Below are positions 1-9,304 of a stretch of 64,000 bases of DNA, one piece after another. The position numbers were made by a program, and so were the translations under genes. Origin of the DNA: Haloferax gibbonsii ATCC 33959 (GTDB lineage: Archaea > Halobacteriota > Halobacteria > Halobacteriales > Haloferacaceae); assembly GCF_000336775.1 (NCBI RefSeq), contig NZ_AOLJ01000005.1:86153-150152 (forward strand), read 5' to 3'. Position 1 is the first letter of the stretch. Each line of letters begins with the position of its first letter. The notes under the pieces are model-generated. The model had not been told where the DNA came from. It ran no database searches and saw only the letters and a program-made list of their open reading frames with translations.

Positions 1-819
1 GTCCAGCTGCAGGGCATGCTCGAACGCATGCCCGACGAGATGTCCGGCGGCCAGCGACAACGCGTCGCCATCGCCCGCGCCATCGTCCGTGAGCCCGATG
101 TCTTTCTCATGGACGAGCCGTTAGCGAACCTCGACGCGAAGCTCAAGGTCCACATGCGAACCGAACTCCAGCGCCTCCACAAGGAACTGGACACGACCAT
201 CATCTACGTCACCCACGACCAAGAAGAGGCGATGACGCTCTCGGACCGTATCGCCGTCCTTGACGCTGGCCAACTCCAGCAGATCGACCCGCCGCTCGTC
301 TGTTACAACGAGCCCGCGAACCTGTTCGTCGCCGGCTTCATCGGCTCGCCCTCGATGAACTTCGCCGAGGCGACGGTCACAGAAGACGCGCTCTCGACAG
401 CAAACTTCTCGCTCGCGTTCGATCCGGCGTCTGTCGAGGCTGTGGACGTGGGTGACGAGGTAACCATCGGGATTCGTCCCGAAGACATCTATCCCAGCGG
501 AGCGCGCGTCGAAGTCGAAGACCCCTCTTCGCTCATCGCCACGCGCGTCGATATTCTCGAACCGATGGGCGACGAGATATTCGCGTACATGCTGTTGGGC
601 GAAGGCCGAACCTCGATGGACCAGTCAGGGGCTGATGACCAGTTGCTGATGAGCGTTGAGCCCGACTCGACGATTCGAGAAGACACGGACGTCGAAGTGG
701 TGATAGACCGGGGGAACGTCCACCTCTTCGATACGGCGTCAGGAAACGCACTCGCCCACGGCCTTCCCCCCGTTTCAGCCGAGTTAGAGACCGAGACGAC
801 GGCCGACGCAGACGACTGA
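1..819 (+). CDS. Sugar-type ABC transporter ATP-binding protein (MalK/UgpC family), 5' truncated by window
   Basis: Cytoplasmic ATPase subunit of a carbohydrate ABC importer. The frame is open from base 1, so the N-terminus with Walker A lies upstream; 272 residues are visible. The ABC signature MSGGQRQR, the Walker B stretch FLMDEPLANLDAKL and the switch histidine in YVTHDQEEAM are present. They are followed by a long C-terminal region typical of the MalK/UgpC TOBE regulatory domain, ending in an acidic tail. Any permeases and binding protein would be outside the window. Family assignment is secure; the substrate cannot be told from this fragment. Confidence 0.9.
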   Translation, partial: VQLQGMLERMPDEMSGGQRQRVAIARAIVREPDVFLMDEPLANLDAKLKVHMRTELQRLHKELDTTIIYVTHDQEEAMTLSDRIAVLDAGQLQQIDPPLVCYNEPANLFVAGFIGSPSMNFAEATVTEDALSTANFSLAFDPASVEAVDVGDEVTIGIRPEDIYPSGARVEVEDPSSLIATRVDILEPMGDEIFAYMLLGEGRTSMDQSGADDQLLMSVEPDSTIREDTDVEVVIDRGNVHLFDTASGNALAHGLPPVSAELETETTADADD

Positions 820-833
820 AGCGACCCGGCAAC

Positions 834-854
834 CTCGCCGTCGGCGACGGCGAG
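834..854. terminator. Stem-loop between convergent genes
   Basis: Perfect 9-bp inverted repeat (CTCGCCGTC / GACGGCGAG) with a 3-base loop, 15 bases after the ABC ATPase stop and before the end of the convergent HEAT-repeat gene. No strong T-run follows, so it may act as an mRNA 3' end or processing hairpin rather than a classical terminator. Confidence 0.45.
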
Positions 855-899
855 ACGCAGTAACTCCCGGAGGCTACCGGAAGTAACCGCGCGCTCGAC

Positions 900-1910
900 T
901 CAGTACGGAGCGCCACAGCTCGGACACATCGGCGGCGCGCCCTCGGGGAGGTCGACGCCGCAGTGGGGGCACTTCCCGTCGGCGTCTGGCGACGTCATCT
1001 CGTCGACCGCGTCGTCGGTCGTGCCCCGAACGCCGGCCAGCGACCCAACGCCTTCGGCCGGTGACTCCAGTGATTCTCCCTCCGACGCCGCCCGGAGAAA
1101 GCGGACCCGTTCGGCGACGAACTCGTCCGCCTCGTCGGATTCCGCGTCGAGCACCGAATCCGGTACCCGAACCGCCTCGCCGCCCCCGCGGACTGACAGT
1201 CCGAGCGCTTCGGCGGCGCGGCCCCGGACGAAGGCGTTCTCGTCGGCGAGCCGTGCCGAGAGCGCCGCCCGAGCCTCGGCGAGCGAATCCGGCGCGTCGC
1301 AGCCGACGACCGCCACCGCCGTACAGAGGTGATAGCGAACGAGTTCGTCCCGGTCGTCGAGGTGTTCGGCGAGCGCCGAGACGCGGTGGCGAAGTCGACC
1401 GGGGTCGCCGAGCGCCACGCATTCGAGCGCCTTCGCCAGCTTCTGTTTCACCTCGGGTTCGTCGAACGAGAGACCGACGCGGAGGTCCGCGAGCACCTCC
1501 GGCGAGGCGACCGCGTCGGGGTGTTCGAGCGCGACGTAGCCCAGCGCCTCGGCCGACCGGGCGCGGACGTAGTAGAACTCGTCCTCGTCGGCGAGTCGCT
1601 CGGCGAGCGACGGAACGGCGGGAGCGACCGCGTCGGGAGCGGCCTCCGCGACCGCGACGAGCGCCTTCGCGGTCAACAGCCGGACGGCGCGGTCGTCGTC
1701 GGTGAGAAAGGGCGTGACGGCGGGAAGGACCGACTCGAACGCGGTCGGCCGGTCGTCGGCGAGGCGCCGAAGCTCTCGGAGCGCCCGTTTTCGGTCCTCG
1801 GTCGACGCCGTTCGGAGCTCCCCGAGCGCCCCGCTCACCGCCTCGTAGGCGCGGTTTTCGGCTGATTCGACGAGGCGCTCCAGCGGGGGCGCGTGACGTG
1901 TGTCGTCCAT
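900..1910 (-). CDS. HEAT-repeat protein with C-terminal zinc ribbon
   Basis: About 336 residues. The body consists of repeated helical hairpins rich in LADE, VRxRAAEALG and AVRLLTAKALVAVAE-like stretches, typical of PBS-lyase/HEAT repeats that form a protein-binding solenoid. The C-terminus has two CxxC pairs (CPHCG and CPSCG about 20 residues apart), a double zinc ribbon common in haloarchaeal adaptor proteins. The ATG start at 1910 (MDDTRHAPP) is chosen because the open frame upstream does not look coding. No enzymatic motif is seen. The partner is unknown. Confidence 0.75.
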   Translation of the reverse strand: MDDTRHAPPLERLVESAENRAYEAVSGALGELRTASTEDRKRALRELRRLADDRPTAFESVLPAVTPFLTDDDRAVRLLTAKALVAVAEAAPDAVAPAVPSLAERLADEDEFYYVRARSAEALGYVALEHPDAVASPEVLADLRVGLSFDEPEVKQKLAKALECVALGDPGRLRHRVSALAEHLDDRDELVRYHLCTAVAVVGCDAPDSLAEARAALSARLADENAFVRGRAAEALGLSVRGGGEAVRVPDSVLDAESDEADEFVAERVRFLRAASEGESLESPAEGVGSLAGVRGTTDDAVDEMTSPDADGKCPHCGVDLPEGAPPMCPSCGAPY

Positions 1911-2034
1911 CGGTTCGTGTGCCTCGTTAGCGAAGTATCTCCTCGGTACGTCAATAAGTTGGTGGGAGACCGCGTCGTCGACACCGAACAGAACAGACAA
2001 AAAGACTACATTTTCGCGGAGCGACGACAGAACC

Positions 2035-2349
2035 GTGAGCCCGATTACGCTTGCCGCGGCGGCGCTCCTTGGGAGTGTGACCGCGGCCGCGACGTATCGA
2101 CACGCGAGACGCCGCGACCGAAACCCGACGAGGTGGAGCGCGGAGGTCGGAGCAACGTTCCTGCTCGCGCCACTTCTCGCGGCCGAAGTGGGGCTCGGCG
2201 CCGTCCGAACAACGCTGGTCGCCACGTCCTCGGCTGGGGTCGTCGAGGCGGTCCCTCCGGTGGCGTTCCACGGCGTGACTATCGCTGTTGGGCTGGTCGC
2301 CGGTGCGACGGCACTCATCCACTACCGGCGTGCCGCGGTGGCCGCGTAG
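2035..2349 (+). CDS. Small hypothetical membrane protein
   Basis: About 104 residues from a GTG start at 2035. Roughly three hydrophobic segments are seen (ITLAAAALLGSVTAAATY, a central ATFLLAPLLAAEVGLG stretch, and VTIAVGLVAGATALI), with basic residues at the ends of segments. A longer frame opens at 1900, but its extra N-terminus is Ser/Thr-rich and unlike a haloarchaeal protein, so the GTG is preferred. It lies between the HEAT protein and the lipoprotein cluster and runs opposite to both neighbours. No family is recognised. Confidence 0.5.
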   Translation: MSPITLAAAALLGSVTAAATYRHARRRDRNPTRWSAEVGATFLLAPLLAAEVGLGAVRTTLVATSSAGVVEAVPPVAFHGVTIAVGLVAGATALIHYRRAAVAA

Positions 2350-2394
2350 TCGAGTCGAAGCGACGCGAGGCAACGAGCCGCGTCGTCCTCGCGG

Positions 2395-3651
2395 TCACTC
2401 CAGCGGGAACCGCGCGACTGCGCCGTCGTCGACGTACGAGACGAACACCGACGACGGCTCGACGCGGAGAGAGAGTCGGCTGTGCGAGTCTGGTTCGTAC
2501 GACCACCGCGTCTGGCCCGACTCCCGGGAAAGCACCTCGAAGCCCCGGTCCCAGCCGGCGACGACGCGGGAGCCCGTGACGGCGAGCGAGTCCAGCGACG
2601 GGAGTCCGGTTACGGTCTGCCACCGCCGCGTGCCGTCGAGGTCGAAGCGGTCGATTCGGCCGAGCATCCCGCCGTCGGGGTCGTCGACGCGGCTTCCGAC
2701 GAACACCGCGTCGTCCGTGGCCTCGACCGACCGGATCTGATAGCCCACGGGATTCGCCCACCGCTTCTCGCCCGTCTTCCGGTCGAACGCGAGCAGTTCC
2801 GCGTGCCCGTCCGGTCGGTCGTGGGAAAGGTACAACTGCGACCCGAGGACCATCGTGCGCCCGGGGCTGCTGACAGAGGTTCGCCAGCGAACGCTCCCGT
2901 TCGACGGTTCGTAGGCCACCAGCGTCCCGTCCCACACGGCGACGGCGAGTCGGGAGTCCGCGACGACCGCGGGGTGCCGCGGCTGGGATTCGGTCCGCCA
3001 CCGGACGCTCCCGTCCGCCGGCGAGAGCGAGACGACGCGCGATTCGGTCTCGCTCACCGGCACGCGAACCACGACCGAGTCGTCGGCGACACCGTCGAGG
3101 GAGTACGACGAAACCGCCCGTTCGAAGCGTCGGTCGCCAGTCTGTGGGTCGTATCCGGTGAGCGTGTTCTCGGGGCCGGCGAAGTCGAGTTCGGCGACGA
3201 GCGACTCGGTGCGGACGAGTCTCGCTCGATGGGCCGTGCCCTCGTCGCGCCACAGTTCGTCGCCCGAGGAATCGACGGCGTAGAGGTCGCCGTCGGTGCT
3301 GTGGACGTGGTACGGGCCGCCGGACGGCGGGGCGACGGGTCGCGTCTCTATCGGGCCGCCGGTCTCGAACCGGACGGCGGTCGACCCGTCCTCGCGCCGC
3401 AGGCCGTACAACGCCTTGTCCTGCATCCCGGCGAGGACCAGTCCGTCGGTGACGGCGGGCGGGCCGGCCATGAACGCCCCGTCGATATCGCGTCGCCAGA
3501 CCGGTCGTCTCCCGCCGAATCCGGGAATCGAGCTACAGCCGGCGACGGAGAGCGAGCCGACGGCCGCGAGCGTCCCGAGCACCTCGCGGCGGGTGACGGT
3601 TTGCTCCCGGCTTCCGGCCGAACCCGTCCGCACCGGACGCTCACTCGGCAT
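2395..3651 (-). CDS. Tat lipoprotein with PQQ-like beta-propeller repeats
   Basis: 418 residues. The N-terminus has a twin-arginine signal (TRREVLGTLAAVGSLSVAGC) ending in a lipobox-like AGC, so export by Tat and lipid anchoring outside the cell is predicted. The rest is a series of PQQ-like repeats of the type G.V.WR....P and ALYGLRREDGS, forming a BamB-like propeller. No dehydrogenase catalytic domain is seen, so the role is probably binding or scaffolding. Its start overlaps the 3' end of the upstream paralogue (3641-4831) by 11 bases, indicating co-transcription and translational coupling. Confidence 0.85.
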   Translation of the reverse strand: MPSERPVRTGSAGSREQTVTRREVLGTLAAVGSLSVAGCSSIPGFGGRRPVWRRDIDGAFMAGPPAVTDGLVLAGMQDKALYGLRREDGSTAVRFETGGPIETRPVAPPSGGPYHVHSTDGDLYAVDSSGDELWRDEGTAHRARLVRTESLVAELDFAGPENTLTGYDPQTGDRRFERAVSSYSLDGVADDSVVVRVPVSETESRVVSLSPADGSVRWRTESQPRHPAVVADSRLAVAVWDGTLVAYEPSNGSVRWRTSVSSPGRTMVLGSQLYLSHDRPDGHAELLAFDRKTGEKRWANPVGYQIRSVEATDDAVFVGSRVDDPDGGMLGRIDRFDLDGTRRWQTVTGLPSLDSLAVTGSRVVAGWDRGFEVLSRESGQTRWSYEPDSHSRLSLRVEPSSVFVSYVDDGAVARFPLE

Positions 3652-4831
3652 CGAGCACCTCCGCGTCGAGGCGAGCGAGTTGCCACTCCTGTCCGACGTA
3701 GACGCCGTCGCCCGCGGCGACGACCCAGTTCACCGTGCCGCCGTCGAGGTAGCCCTCGAACCGGTACTCGCCGAGGAGGGTGCCGTCGGTCGCGTGGACG
3801 TACAGCGCGGTCGGTTCGAACGGGACGGTCCCGCTGTGCCCCCGGACGAGGAGGTCCGACCCCACGACGGTCACCAGTCGGTCGCCGACGCGGGTCGGTC
3901 CGCAGGTCACGGGGCCGGCCAGTTCGCGCCGCCACAGTCGGGTTCCCGTCTCGGCGTCGAAGGCGTACAGGAAGTAGTCCGCGCCGCCGACGTACACGCG
4001 GCCGTCGGAGACGAGCGGCCGGGCGAACACGGTGTTTCGGAGCGACCCGCGCCACCGAAGCTCGCCGGTCGCCGCGTCGAGCGCCAACAGTTCCTCGGTC
4101 GCGCTCCCGACGAAGACGGTGTCGCCGGCGACCGCCACCGACGACGGGGACGCCCCCACGTCGGCGCGCCACGATTCGGACTCATCCGTGGCGAACCGGC
4201 GGACTGTTCCGTCCAGAATGGGCGCAATGACGCCGGCTTGGGAGCCGTCGCCGGCGGGTGCGGACGCGGGCGCGCCGGCCAGCGACGCCGGAAGTTCGGC
4301 GCGAAAACGCCGCTCGCCGTCCTCGCGGGACAGCCCGAGCAGTCGGTCCACCACGTCGTTTTCCGTGCCCGAGATGGGGAAGACGACGGTGTCGTCGGCG
4401 ACGACCGGCGGGTACTGAACGACGCCCGGGTCGGCGCTACCGACGCCCGTCAGCCCGATGTTCCACGCTCGCTCGCCCGCCTCGTAATCGACCGCCGTAG
4501 CCCGTCCCGCCTTCGAGAACAGGTACGCATACTGGTCGTCGACGCCGAGCGGCGACCGGTAGCCCTTCCGGCCGGTCACCGCCCAGCGCTCCTCGCCGGT
4601 CTCGGGGTCGAGCGCGGACACCATCGGGTCGGCGTGAAACGGGCTCCCGGTTCCGACGAGCAGGGGGCCGGACGGCGGGCGCAGGGCGCGGGTCGGAGTC
4701 CGAACGCCCGCCGTCCACGCGGTCGGCATCGGGAGCGAGTCCTCGTGGCCCGTGAGACTCGCACAGCCGGCGAGGCCAGCGGCGAGCGCCGGGAGAGCCT
4801 TCAGCGCGTCGCGTCGCGAATAGGAGGGCAT
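3641..4831 (-). CDS. Tat lipoprotein with PQQ-like beta-propeller repeats (paralogue)
   Basis: 396 residues. Tat lipoprotein signal RRDALKALPALAAGLAGC, then repeated propeller blades with motifs such as ALDPETGEERWAV, AFDAETGTRLWRR and LDAATGELRW. First gene of a two-gene operon with the paralogue at 2395-3651. A TATA-like element centred about 28 bases before the ATG suggests a leaderless transcript. It is transcribed away from a third paralogue at 4961. The exact role is unknown; an extracytoplasmic scaffold or sensor is possible. Confidence 0.85.
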   Translation of the reverse strand: MPSYSRRDALKALPALAAGLAGCASLTGHEDSLPMPTAWTAGVRTPTRALRPPSGPLLVGTGSPFHADPMVSALDPETGEERWAVTGRKGYRSPLGVDDQYAYLFSKAGRATAVDYEAGERAWNIGLTGVGSADPGVVQYPPVVADDTVVFPISGTENDVVDRLLGLSREDGERRFRAELPASLAGAPASAPAGDGSQAGVIAPILDGTVRRFATDESESWRADVGASPSSVAVAGDTVFVGSATEELLALDAATGELRWRGSLRNTVFARPLVSDGRVYVGGADYFLYAFDAETGTRLWRRELAGPVTCGPTRVGDRLVTVVGSDLLVRGHSGTVPFEPTALYVHATDGTLLGEYRFEGYLDGGTVNWVVAAGDGVYVGQEWQLARLDAEVLDAE

Positions 4832-4854
4832 CAGCGAGGACGTGTGGGCCGGCT

Positions 4855-4940
4855 GATAATACTCCTGTTGGTTTCGACGGCGGCGCGACCGGCCGCGGCC
4901 GGCGAACCCTTCGAGCGGGGAGCCACGAAGGTTTTTATCC
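4855..4940. promoter_or_regulatory. Divergent TATA boxes for two lipoprotein operons
   Basis: Minus-strand TATA-like AGTATTATC (4855-4863) lies about 28 bases from the start at 4831. Plus-strand GTTTTTATCC (4931-4940) lies about 25 bases from the ATG at 4961. Both spacings fit leaderless archaeal promoters. Confidence 0.55.
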
Positions 4941-4960
4941 CGCGCCGAGACGGCGGTCGT

Positions 4961-6250
4961 ATGCTCTCCAGACGCGAGGTACTGGCCGCCGGCGGAGTCG
5001 CGCTCGCGGGCGGGGTCGCCGGGTGCGGTGGCTCACCACCGTCTCCGGACGCGACGTTCGACGCGCCGACGACGGCGTGGCCGACCACCGGCTACGACCC
5101 GCAGGCGACGGGCCACGCACCGGCCGGCCCGCCCGAGGGAACCGTCTCGTGGAGCGTCTCGCGGGGGAGCCTCGACCCGCCGCTCTACGGCGCGCTCGCC
5201 CCGCCGGTCGTCGCCGACGGGGCCGTCTACGTCACCGGAGTCGCTACCCACTATTACAGGCCGGACGACTTCACCAGCCCGCTGGCCGCGATTGACGCCG
5301 CGTCCGGGTCGGTCCGGTGGGTCGAAGGCTTCCCGGACGGGCTCAGCGGCGGCCCCGCGGTCGTCGGCGACGACCCGGGAATCGTCGTCGTCGGAGGCTA
5401 CGACGGAACCCTCCACGCCGTCGGAAGCGACGGGTCGAGCGAGTGGGCCGCGGACCTCGGCGGCCGGCTGGGAACCCCGACGGCGTACGGGAACAGACTG
5501 TACGTCGAAAGCGGGAACGGCCGCCTGCACGCCGTCGGAAGCGACGGGAACCGGCTGTGGACCGCCGACCGGCCGGGGGCGCTCGAACTCCTCGTCGGCC
5601 CGGACGAGCCGGTCGAGACGACGATGCCCGTCGCCGACGACCGCGGCGTCTACGCCGCCTTCACGCCGTTCGAGCGGGAGCGCGAGGCGGTCGTCGTCCT
5701 CGGCTACGACCACGGCGGCGGGCGGCGCTGGCGGACGGTGCTCGACGGCCGGTACGGCCGGTCGCCCAACGGCCTCGCCGTCACCGACGACGCGCTGTAC
5801 GCGACCGTCGGCGGAACCGTCTACGCGCTCGACGCCGACACCGGCAAGGAGCGCTGGCGGTTCGTGACCGGCTCGGAGGCCGCCGGCCCGCCGACGGTCG
5901 ACGGCGAGCGAGTCTACGTCGGCGCGAAGAACCTCTACGCGCTCTCCCGGACCGATGGCGGCGAGCGCTGGCGCGTGGTGAACGAAGCGCCACCGAGCCA
6001 CGACCGCGACCCGACGACCCTCCCGTATCTCGCTCGCCCGCCCGTCGCCGACGGGCGAGTCTACCTCCGAACCGGAGCCGTCGACGCCGCCGACGGGACG
6101 CGGCTGTGGGGCGGCGACGCCGACGAGTGGCTCCAGTCGGGGAACTACTTCGCCGAACCGTACTACAGGCGGCCGATGGCGTCGCCGGTCATCACCGAGG
6201 AAGCGATGTATCTGACCCACGCGCACCACGGGGTGGTGAAGGTCGCATGA
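4961..6250 (+). CDS. Tat lipoprotein with PQQ-like beta-propeller repeats (paralogue)
   Basis: 429 residues. MLSRREVLAAGGVALAGGVA followed by GCGG is a Tat signal with lipobox. Propeller repeats are clear (LAAIDAASGSVRWVEG, TLHAVGSDGSSEWAA, ALDADTGKERWRF, ALSRTDGGERWRV). The same frame is open far upstream, but the signal peptide and the TATA element at 4931 place the real start at 4961. It overlaps the next paralogue by the four-base ATGA at 6247-6250, so the two are translationally coupled. Confidence 0.85.
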   Translation: MLSRREVLAAGGVALAGGVAGCGGSPPSPDATFDAPTTAWPTTGYDPQATGHAPAGPPEGTVSWSVSRGSLDPPLYGALAPPVVADGAVYVTGVATHYYRPDDFTSPLAAIDAASGSVRWVEGFPDGLSGGPAVVGDDPGIVVVGGYDGTLHAVGSDGSSEWAADLGGRLGTPTAYGNRLYVESGNGRLHAVGSDGNRLWTADRPGALELLVGPDEPVETTMPVADDRGVYAAFTPFEREREAVVVLGYDHGGGRRWRTVLDGRYGRSPNGLAVTDDALYATVGGTVYALDADTGKERWRFVTGSEAAGPPTVDGERVYVGAKNLYALSRTDGGERWRVVNEAPPSHDRDPTTLPYLARPPVADGRVYLRTGAVDAADGTRLWGGDADEWLQSGNYFAEPYYRRPMASPVITEEAMYLTHAHHGVVKVA

Positions 6251-7470
6251 CCGACACCGGCCAGCGACCGACTCGGCGTCGACTCTTGGCGAGTCTCGGA
6301 AGCGCCGCCGCCGTCGGCGCGGCGGGCTGTCTCGGAACGCGGTCGGAGCACAACCCGACGAGCGGGGAGTGCCCCGAGTACGACCCCGTCGAGCCGGCGA
6401 CCGCGGACTGGCGCGGCGTGATGGGTCCGACGACGAACACCGGGGCCGTCGCGTCCGAGGCCGTCCCCGAGGGCGACCTCGCCGTCGATTGGACGGTGCC
6501 CGTGGAGACCTACGTGGGCCACCACGTCCCGGTCGTCGCCGACGGCACCGTCTACGTCCACGACATGGACGACGAACTCTCCGCGGTCGACGCCGACACG
6601 GGCGAGCGAACGTGGACCAGACCGCTCACCGACCCCGAGCCCGCGCCCGCAGTCGGCGACGGAACGCTCGTCGTCGTGACCCGCGAGGAGACCCACGCCT
6701 TCGACGCGGCGACGGGTGACCGACGCTGGAAGCGGGAGGGACTCGGCGGCGGCATCTTCGGCGCGAGCCCCATCGTCGCGGGCGACACCGTCTACGTCCA
6801 AGCGGGCGTCGCGACTCACGCGCTGTCGCGTTCGACCGGCGAGACCCGCTGGCGGGCCGCGACCGGGTTCCCCTCCGACTCGACGCCCGCCGTCGCCGGC
6901 GACACCGTCTACACCGCCGGCGACGACACCTACGTCCGGGCGCTGGCGACGGCCGACGGGACGGAGCGCTGGCGCGCGAAGACGAGCGCCCGAATCGCGT
7001 GCAACGTCTCGGTGGTCGAGGGAACCGTCCTCGTCGGGACCGGTGCCGGGAGCGTGCTCGGACTCGACGCCGAGACGGGCGCGGAGCGCTGGCGCTATCG
7101 ACTCGAACCGCAGCGGGCGGGCGGCGAGAGTCGACCGAGGCGGCCCGAGACCATCGCGACCGACGGCAGCCGGGTGTACGTCGCGACCGACGACCGGTTG
7201 GTCACGCTCGCGTTGGCCGACGGGACCCGCTGCTGGGACAACCGAAACTACGCCGGAAGCTACGCGAGCGGCATCGCCGTCGGCGCGGGGAAGGTGTTCG
7301 TCCCGACGCACGACGACAGCGGGGGTGCGATAACCGTCCTCGACGCCCCCACCGGAAACACGCGACAAGAGCTGGCGGCGGGCAAACGCCAGCGCTTCGA
7401 CATCGGCCCGAGCGTCGCCGAGGGCGGCGTCTACTTCGCCGGCCGGGGCGCCGTCGTCCGACTCAGTTAG
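6247..7470 (+). CDS. Tat lipoprotein with PQQ-like beta-propeller repeats (paralogue)
   Basis: 407 residues. The signal TRRRLLASLGSAAAVGAAGC predicts Tat export and lipid anchoring. Repeats such as SAVDADTGERTWTR, AFDAATGDRRWKR, ALSRSTGETRWRA and GLDAETGAERWRY mark a PQQ-like propeller. ATGA overlap with the upstream paralogue. A perfect hairpin follows the stop. With the genes at 2395, 3641, 4961 and 12725 it forms a local paralogue family, probably from tandem duplication. Confidence 0.85.
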   Translation: MTDTGQRPTRRRLLASLGSAAAVGAAGCLGTRSEHNPTSGECPEYDPVEPATADWRGVMGPTTNTGAVASEAVPEGDLAVDWTVPVETYVGHHVPVVADGTVYVHDMDDELSAVDADTGERTWTRPLTDPEPAPAVGDGTLVVVTREETHAFDAATGDRRWKREGLGGGIFGASPIVAGDTVYVQAGVATHALSRSTGETRWRAATGFPSDSTPAVAGDTVYTAGDDTYVRALATADGTERWRAKTSARIACNVSVVEGTVLVGTGAGSVLGLDAETGAERWRYRLEPQRAGGESRPRRPETIATDGSRVYVATDDRLVTLALADGTRCWDNRNYAGSYASGIAVGAGKVFVPTHDDSGGAITVLDAPTGNTRQELAAGKRQRFDIGPSVAEGGVYFAGRGAVVRLS

Positions 7471-7494
7471 GTCGGTCTTCGGACGCGACCGACC
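7470..7494. terminator. Hairpin between convergent genes
   Basis: Perfect 8-bp arms GGTCGGTC / GACCGACC with a 9-base loop. The first base overlaps the end of the lipoprotein gene and the hairpin precedes the 3' end of the convergent HTH gene. Likely a bidirectional 3'-end structure. Confidence 0.5.
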
Positions 7495-7513
7495 CGAGTG
7501 GTTCGTCGACCCG

Positions 7514-8200
7514 TCAGTTCGGAAGCGGCGGCCACGTCGTCGCCACCGTCTCGGCGATGAGCCGGGTCTGCGCCCGTCGGAGTCGCTCGGAGGTCGAAGA
7601 AGCGGTGATGCCGAGTTCGTCGGCGACCTCCCGCAGGGTGGCCCCGCGGGGGATGTCGAAGTAACCCAGTTCGTACGCCGTCCGGAGCGCCTCGTCCTGT
7701 CGGTCGGTGAGCCCCTCGCCCGGCGGTTCGGGGTCGCCGTCGCGGGCGAGGCGCCGGAGCCCGAAGCCGGCGTTCCGCCGCCAGAACGATGCGAACCGCC
7801 CGAACGCGTCGCGGTCCGCGAACCAACCAGTCTGTCGCCAACCACCCCGTCGGACCTCGATGCGCTCGATGATGGCGTCGGCGGTGGCGAGGGCCTCCAG
7901 CCCGGCGAGGTCGTCGAGGCTGTCACCGAGCTGTTCTTCGAAGCTCAGCGCCGGGACGGCCTGATACCGGCGGGTCTCGCCCGACTCGCCGATTCGCGTC
8001 CAGTCGGCCACGTCGACGGCGTCGTCGATGGCGGTTTCGAGTGCCCGGTGTGCCCCGCCGGTGACCGTCACGATGAACATCGGCCGCTCGCCGTGGTTGT
8101 ACTGGAGTTCCAACGCGAGCGTCGCCTCCGGAACCGCCGCCGCGACCCCGGTCAGCGGGAGCGCGTCGCAGTCGATGTCGAACTCGGCGATGAGACCCAT
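7514..8200 (-). CDS. HTH-10 (bacterioopsin-activator type) transcriptional regulator
   Basis: 228 residues from the ATG at 8200 (MGLIAEFDIDCDALPL), the usual N-terminus of haloarchaeal HTH-10 proteins. The N-terminal two thirds is the small ligand/sensor-like domain of this family. The C-terminal part, LTDRQDEALRTAYELGYFD then GATLREVADELGITASSTS, is the helix-turn-helix. Upstream in-frame starts (8227, 8287) exist but add an untypical Arg/Ser-rich extension. The target is unknown; the convergent lipoprotein genes and the divergent hydrolase are candidates only by position. Confidence 0.8.
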   Translation of the reverse strand: MGLIAEFDIDCDALPLTGVAAAVPEATLALELQYNHGERPMFIVTVTGGAHRALETAIDDAVDVADWTRIGESGETRRYQAVPALSFEEQLGDSLDDLAGLEALATADAIIERIEVRRGGWRQTGWFADRDAFGRFASFWRRNAGFGLRRLARDGDPEPPGEGLTDRQDEALRTAYELGYFDIPRGATLREVADELGITASSTSERLRRAQTRLIAETVATTWPPLPN

Positions 8201-8333
8201 ACGTCCGCTGTCTCGGCGGTCGGTCATGGACGTGTCGAAGCGGCCGAGGCGGTCGCCCGCCCTCGGAGGCCACTTAAACGACCGCACGGCTGAGAGTGCG
8301 ACTTAGTCGCCGCCGGCGACAAGCGAGGCCGCG

Positions 8334-9152
8334 ATGCAACCGATTCGATTCGAACGCGGAACAGAACTGTCCGACGAGCGATTCGGGAGCGGCGCGCCGC
8401 TTCTGTGCTGTCACGGCGGGATGGCACCGCCGGCGTACTGGGACGCGGTCGTCCCGCACCTCGACGGCTACGAGGTCGTCGTCCCGGAGCGACCCGGCTT
8501 CGGCACCTGTCTGGACGACGTCGAGACGACGCCCGCCGAGGCGGTGCTGGAGCGCGAGGTCGAGTACGTCCGGGAAGCCGTCGACGAGATTCGCGAGGCG
8601 ACCGGACGCGACCCGGCGCTGTTCGGTCACTCCTTCGGCGCGCTCACGGCTCTCGAAGCGGCGACCGACGCGCGGGTGGCCGCCGTCGCCGCCTACGAGC
8701 CGGCGGTGCTCCCGGAGGCGTACCGGAGAGAGGCGGACCTCTCGGAGCGCATGGCCGCGCTCGTCGAGGCGGGAGAGCGGCGCGAGGCGGTCAAACGCTA
8801 CGTCGAGCAGGTGCTCCACCCCGACGGCATCGACGACCTCGACGCGTGGCTCGACGAGTGGCCCGTCTGGCCCGACTGCGTGGCCCTCGCCGAGGAGGTC
8901 GTCCGGATGAACCGCGCCGTCGAACGCTACCGGCTTCCGGCCCGCCTGGACGTTGACGCACCCACCGTGGTCATGGCCGGCACCGGCGGCCCCGACTTCC
9001 TCCGCGAGAGCGCCCGAAACGTCCACGACTCCCTGCCGACCAGTCGGTTCGTCGAGTTCGACGCGCTCGGTCACGGCGGCCCCGGCGACGACCCCGAGCG
9101 GGTCGCGGCCGCGGTCGATTCGTTCCTCCGTGATCGGGCCAGTCACGCGTGA
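8334..9152 (+). CDS. Alpha/beta-fold hydrolase
   Basis: 272 residues. Oxyanion-hole motif HGG at residues 27-29 and nucleophile elbow GHSFG at 98-102 (Ser100). Residues of the form DAPTVVMAGTGGPDFL near the acid position and GHGG near the C-terminus supply the expected Asp/His of the triad. No signal peptide, so cytoplasmic. It resembles small-molecule esterases or proline-iminopeptidase-like enzymes; the substrate cannot be assigned. Confidence 0.8.
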   Translation: MQPIRFERGTELSDERFGSGAPLLCCHGGMAPPAYWDAVVPHLDGYEVVVPERPGFGTCLDDVETTPAEAVLEREVEYVREAVDEIREATGRDPALFGHSFGALTALEAATDARVAAVAAYEPAVLPEAYRREADLSERMAALVEAGERREAVKRYVEQVLHPDGIDDLDAWLDEWPVWPDCVALAEEVVRMNRAVERYRLPARLDVDAPTVVMAGTGGPDFLRESARNVHDSLPTSRFVEFDALGHGGPGDDPERVAAAVDSFLRDRASHA

Positions 9153-9158
9153 AAACGT

Positions 9159-9184
9159 CGATTACACGGGTACAGGTGTAATCG
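9159..9184. terminator. Stem-loop after hydrolase gene
   Basis: Perfect 9-bp arms CGATTACAC / GTGTAATCG with an 8-base loop, 7 bases after the hydrolase stop. A good candidate 3'-end hairpin, although an operator for the gene starting at 9305 is also possible. Confidence 0.5.
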
Positions 9185-9304
9185 CAATCTCAGAGACACG
9201 AGCCGTCTCGCGCTCGTTTGCGACCGAATCGAGGGTCGGAGACCGGACGCGCGAGACGACCTGTCAACCCAACATTCTTTGCTCGGTGCGGAGACGTGGT
9301 CGGT

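Noticed and set aside
900-2318. A longer HEAT-repeat protein starting at 2318
   Set aside because: The part upstream of 1910 is not repeat-like and overlaps the small membrane protein on the other strand; the ATG at 1910 gives a typical N-terminus.
3296-4960. Long upstream extension of the lipoprotein frame at 4961-6250
   Set aside because: It is the complement of two real lipoprotein genes; the Tat signal and TATA element fix the start at 4961.
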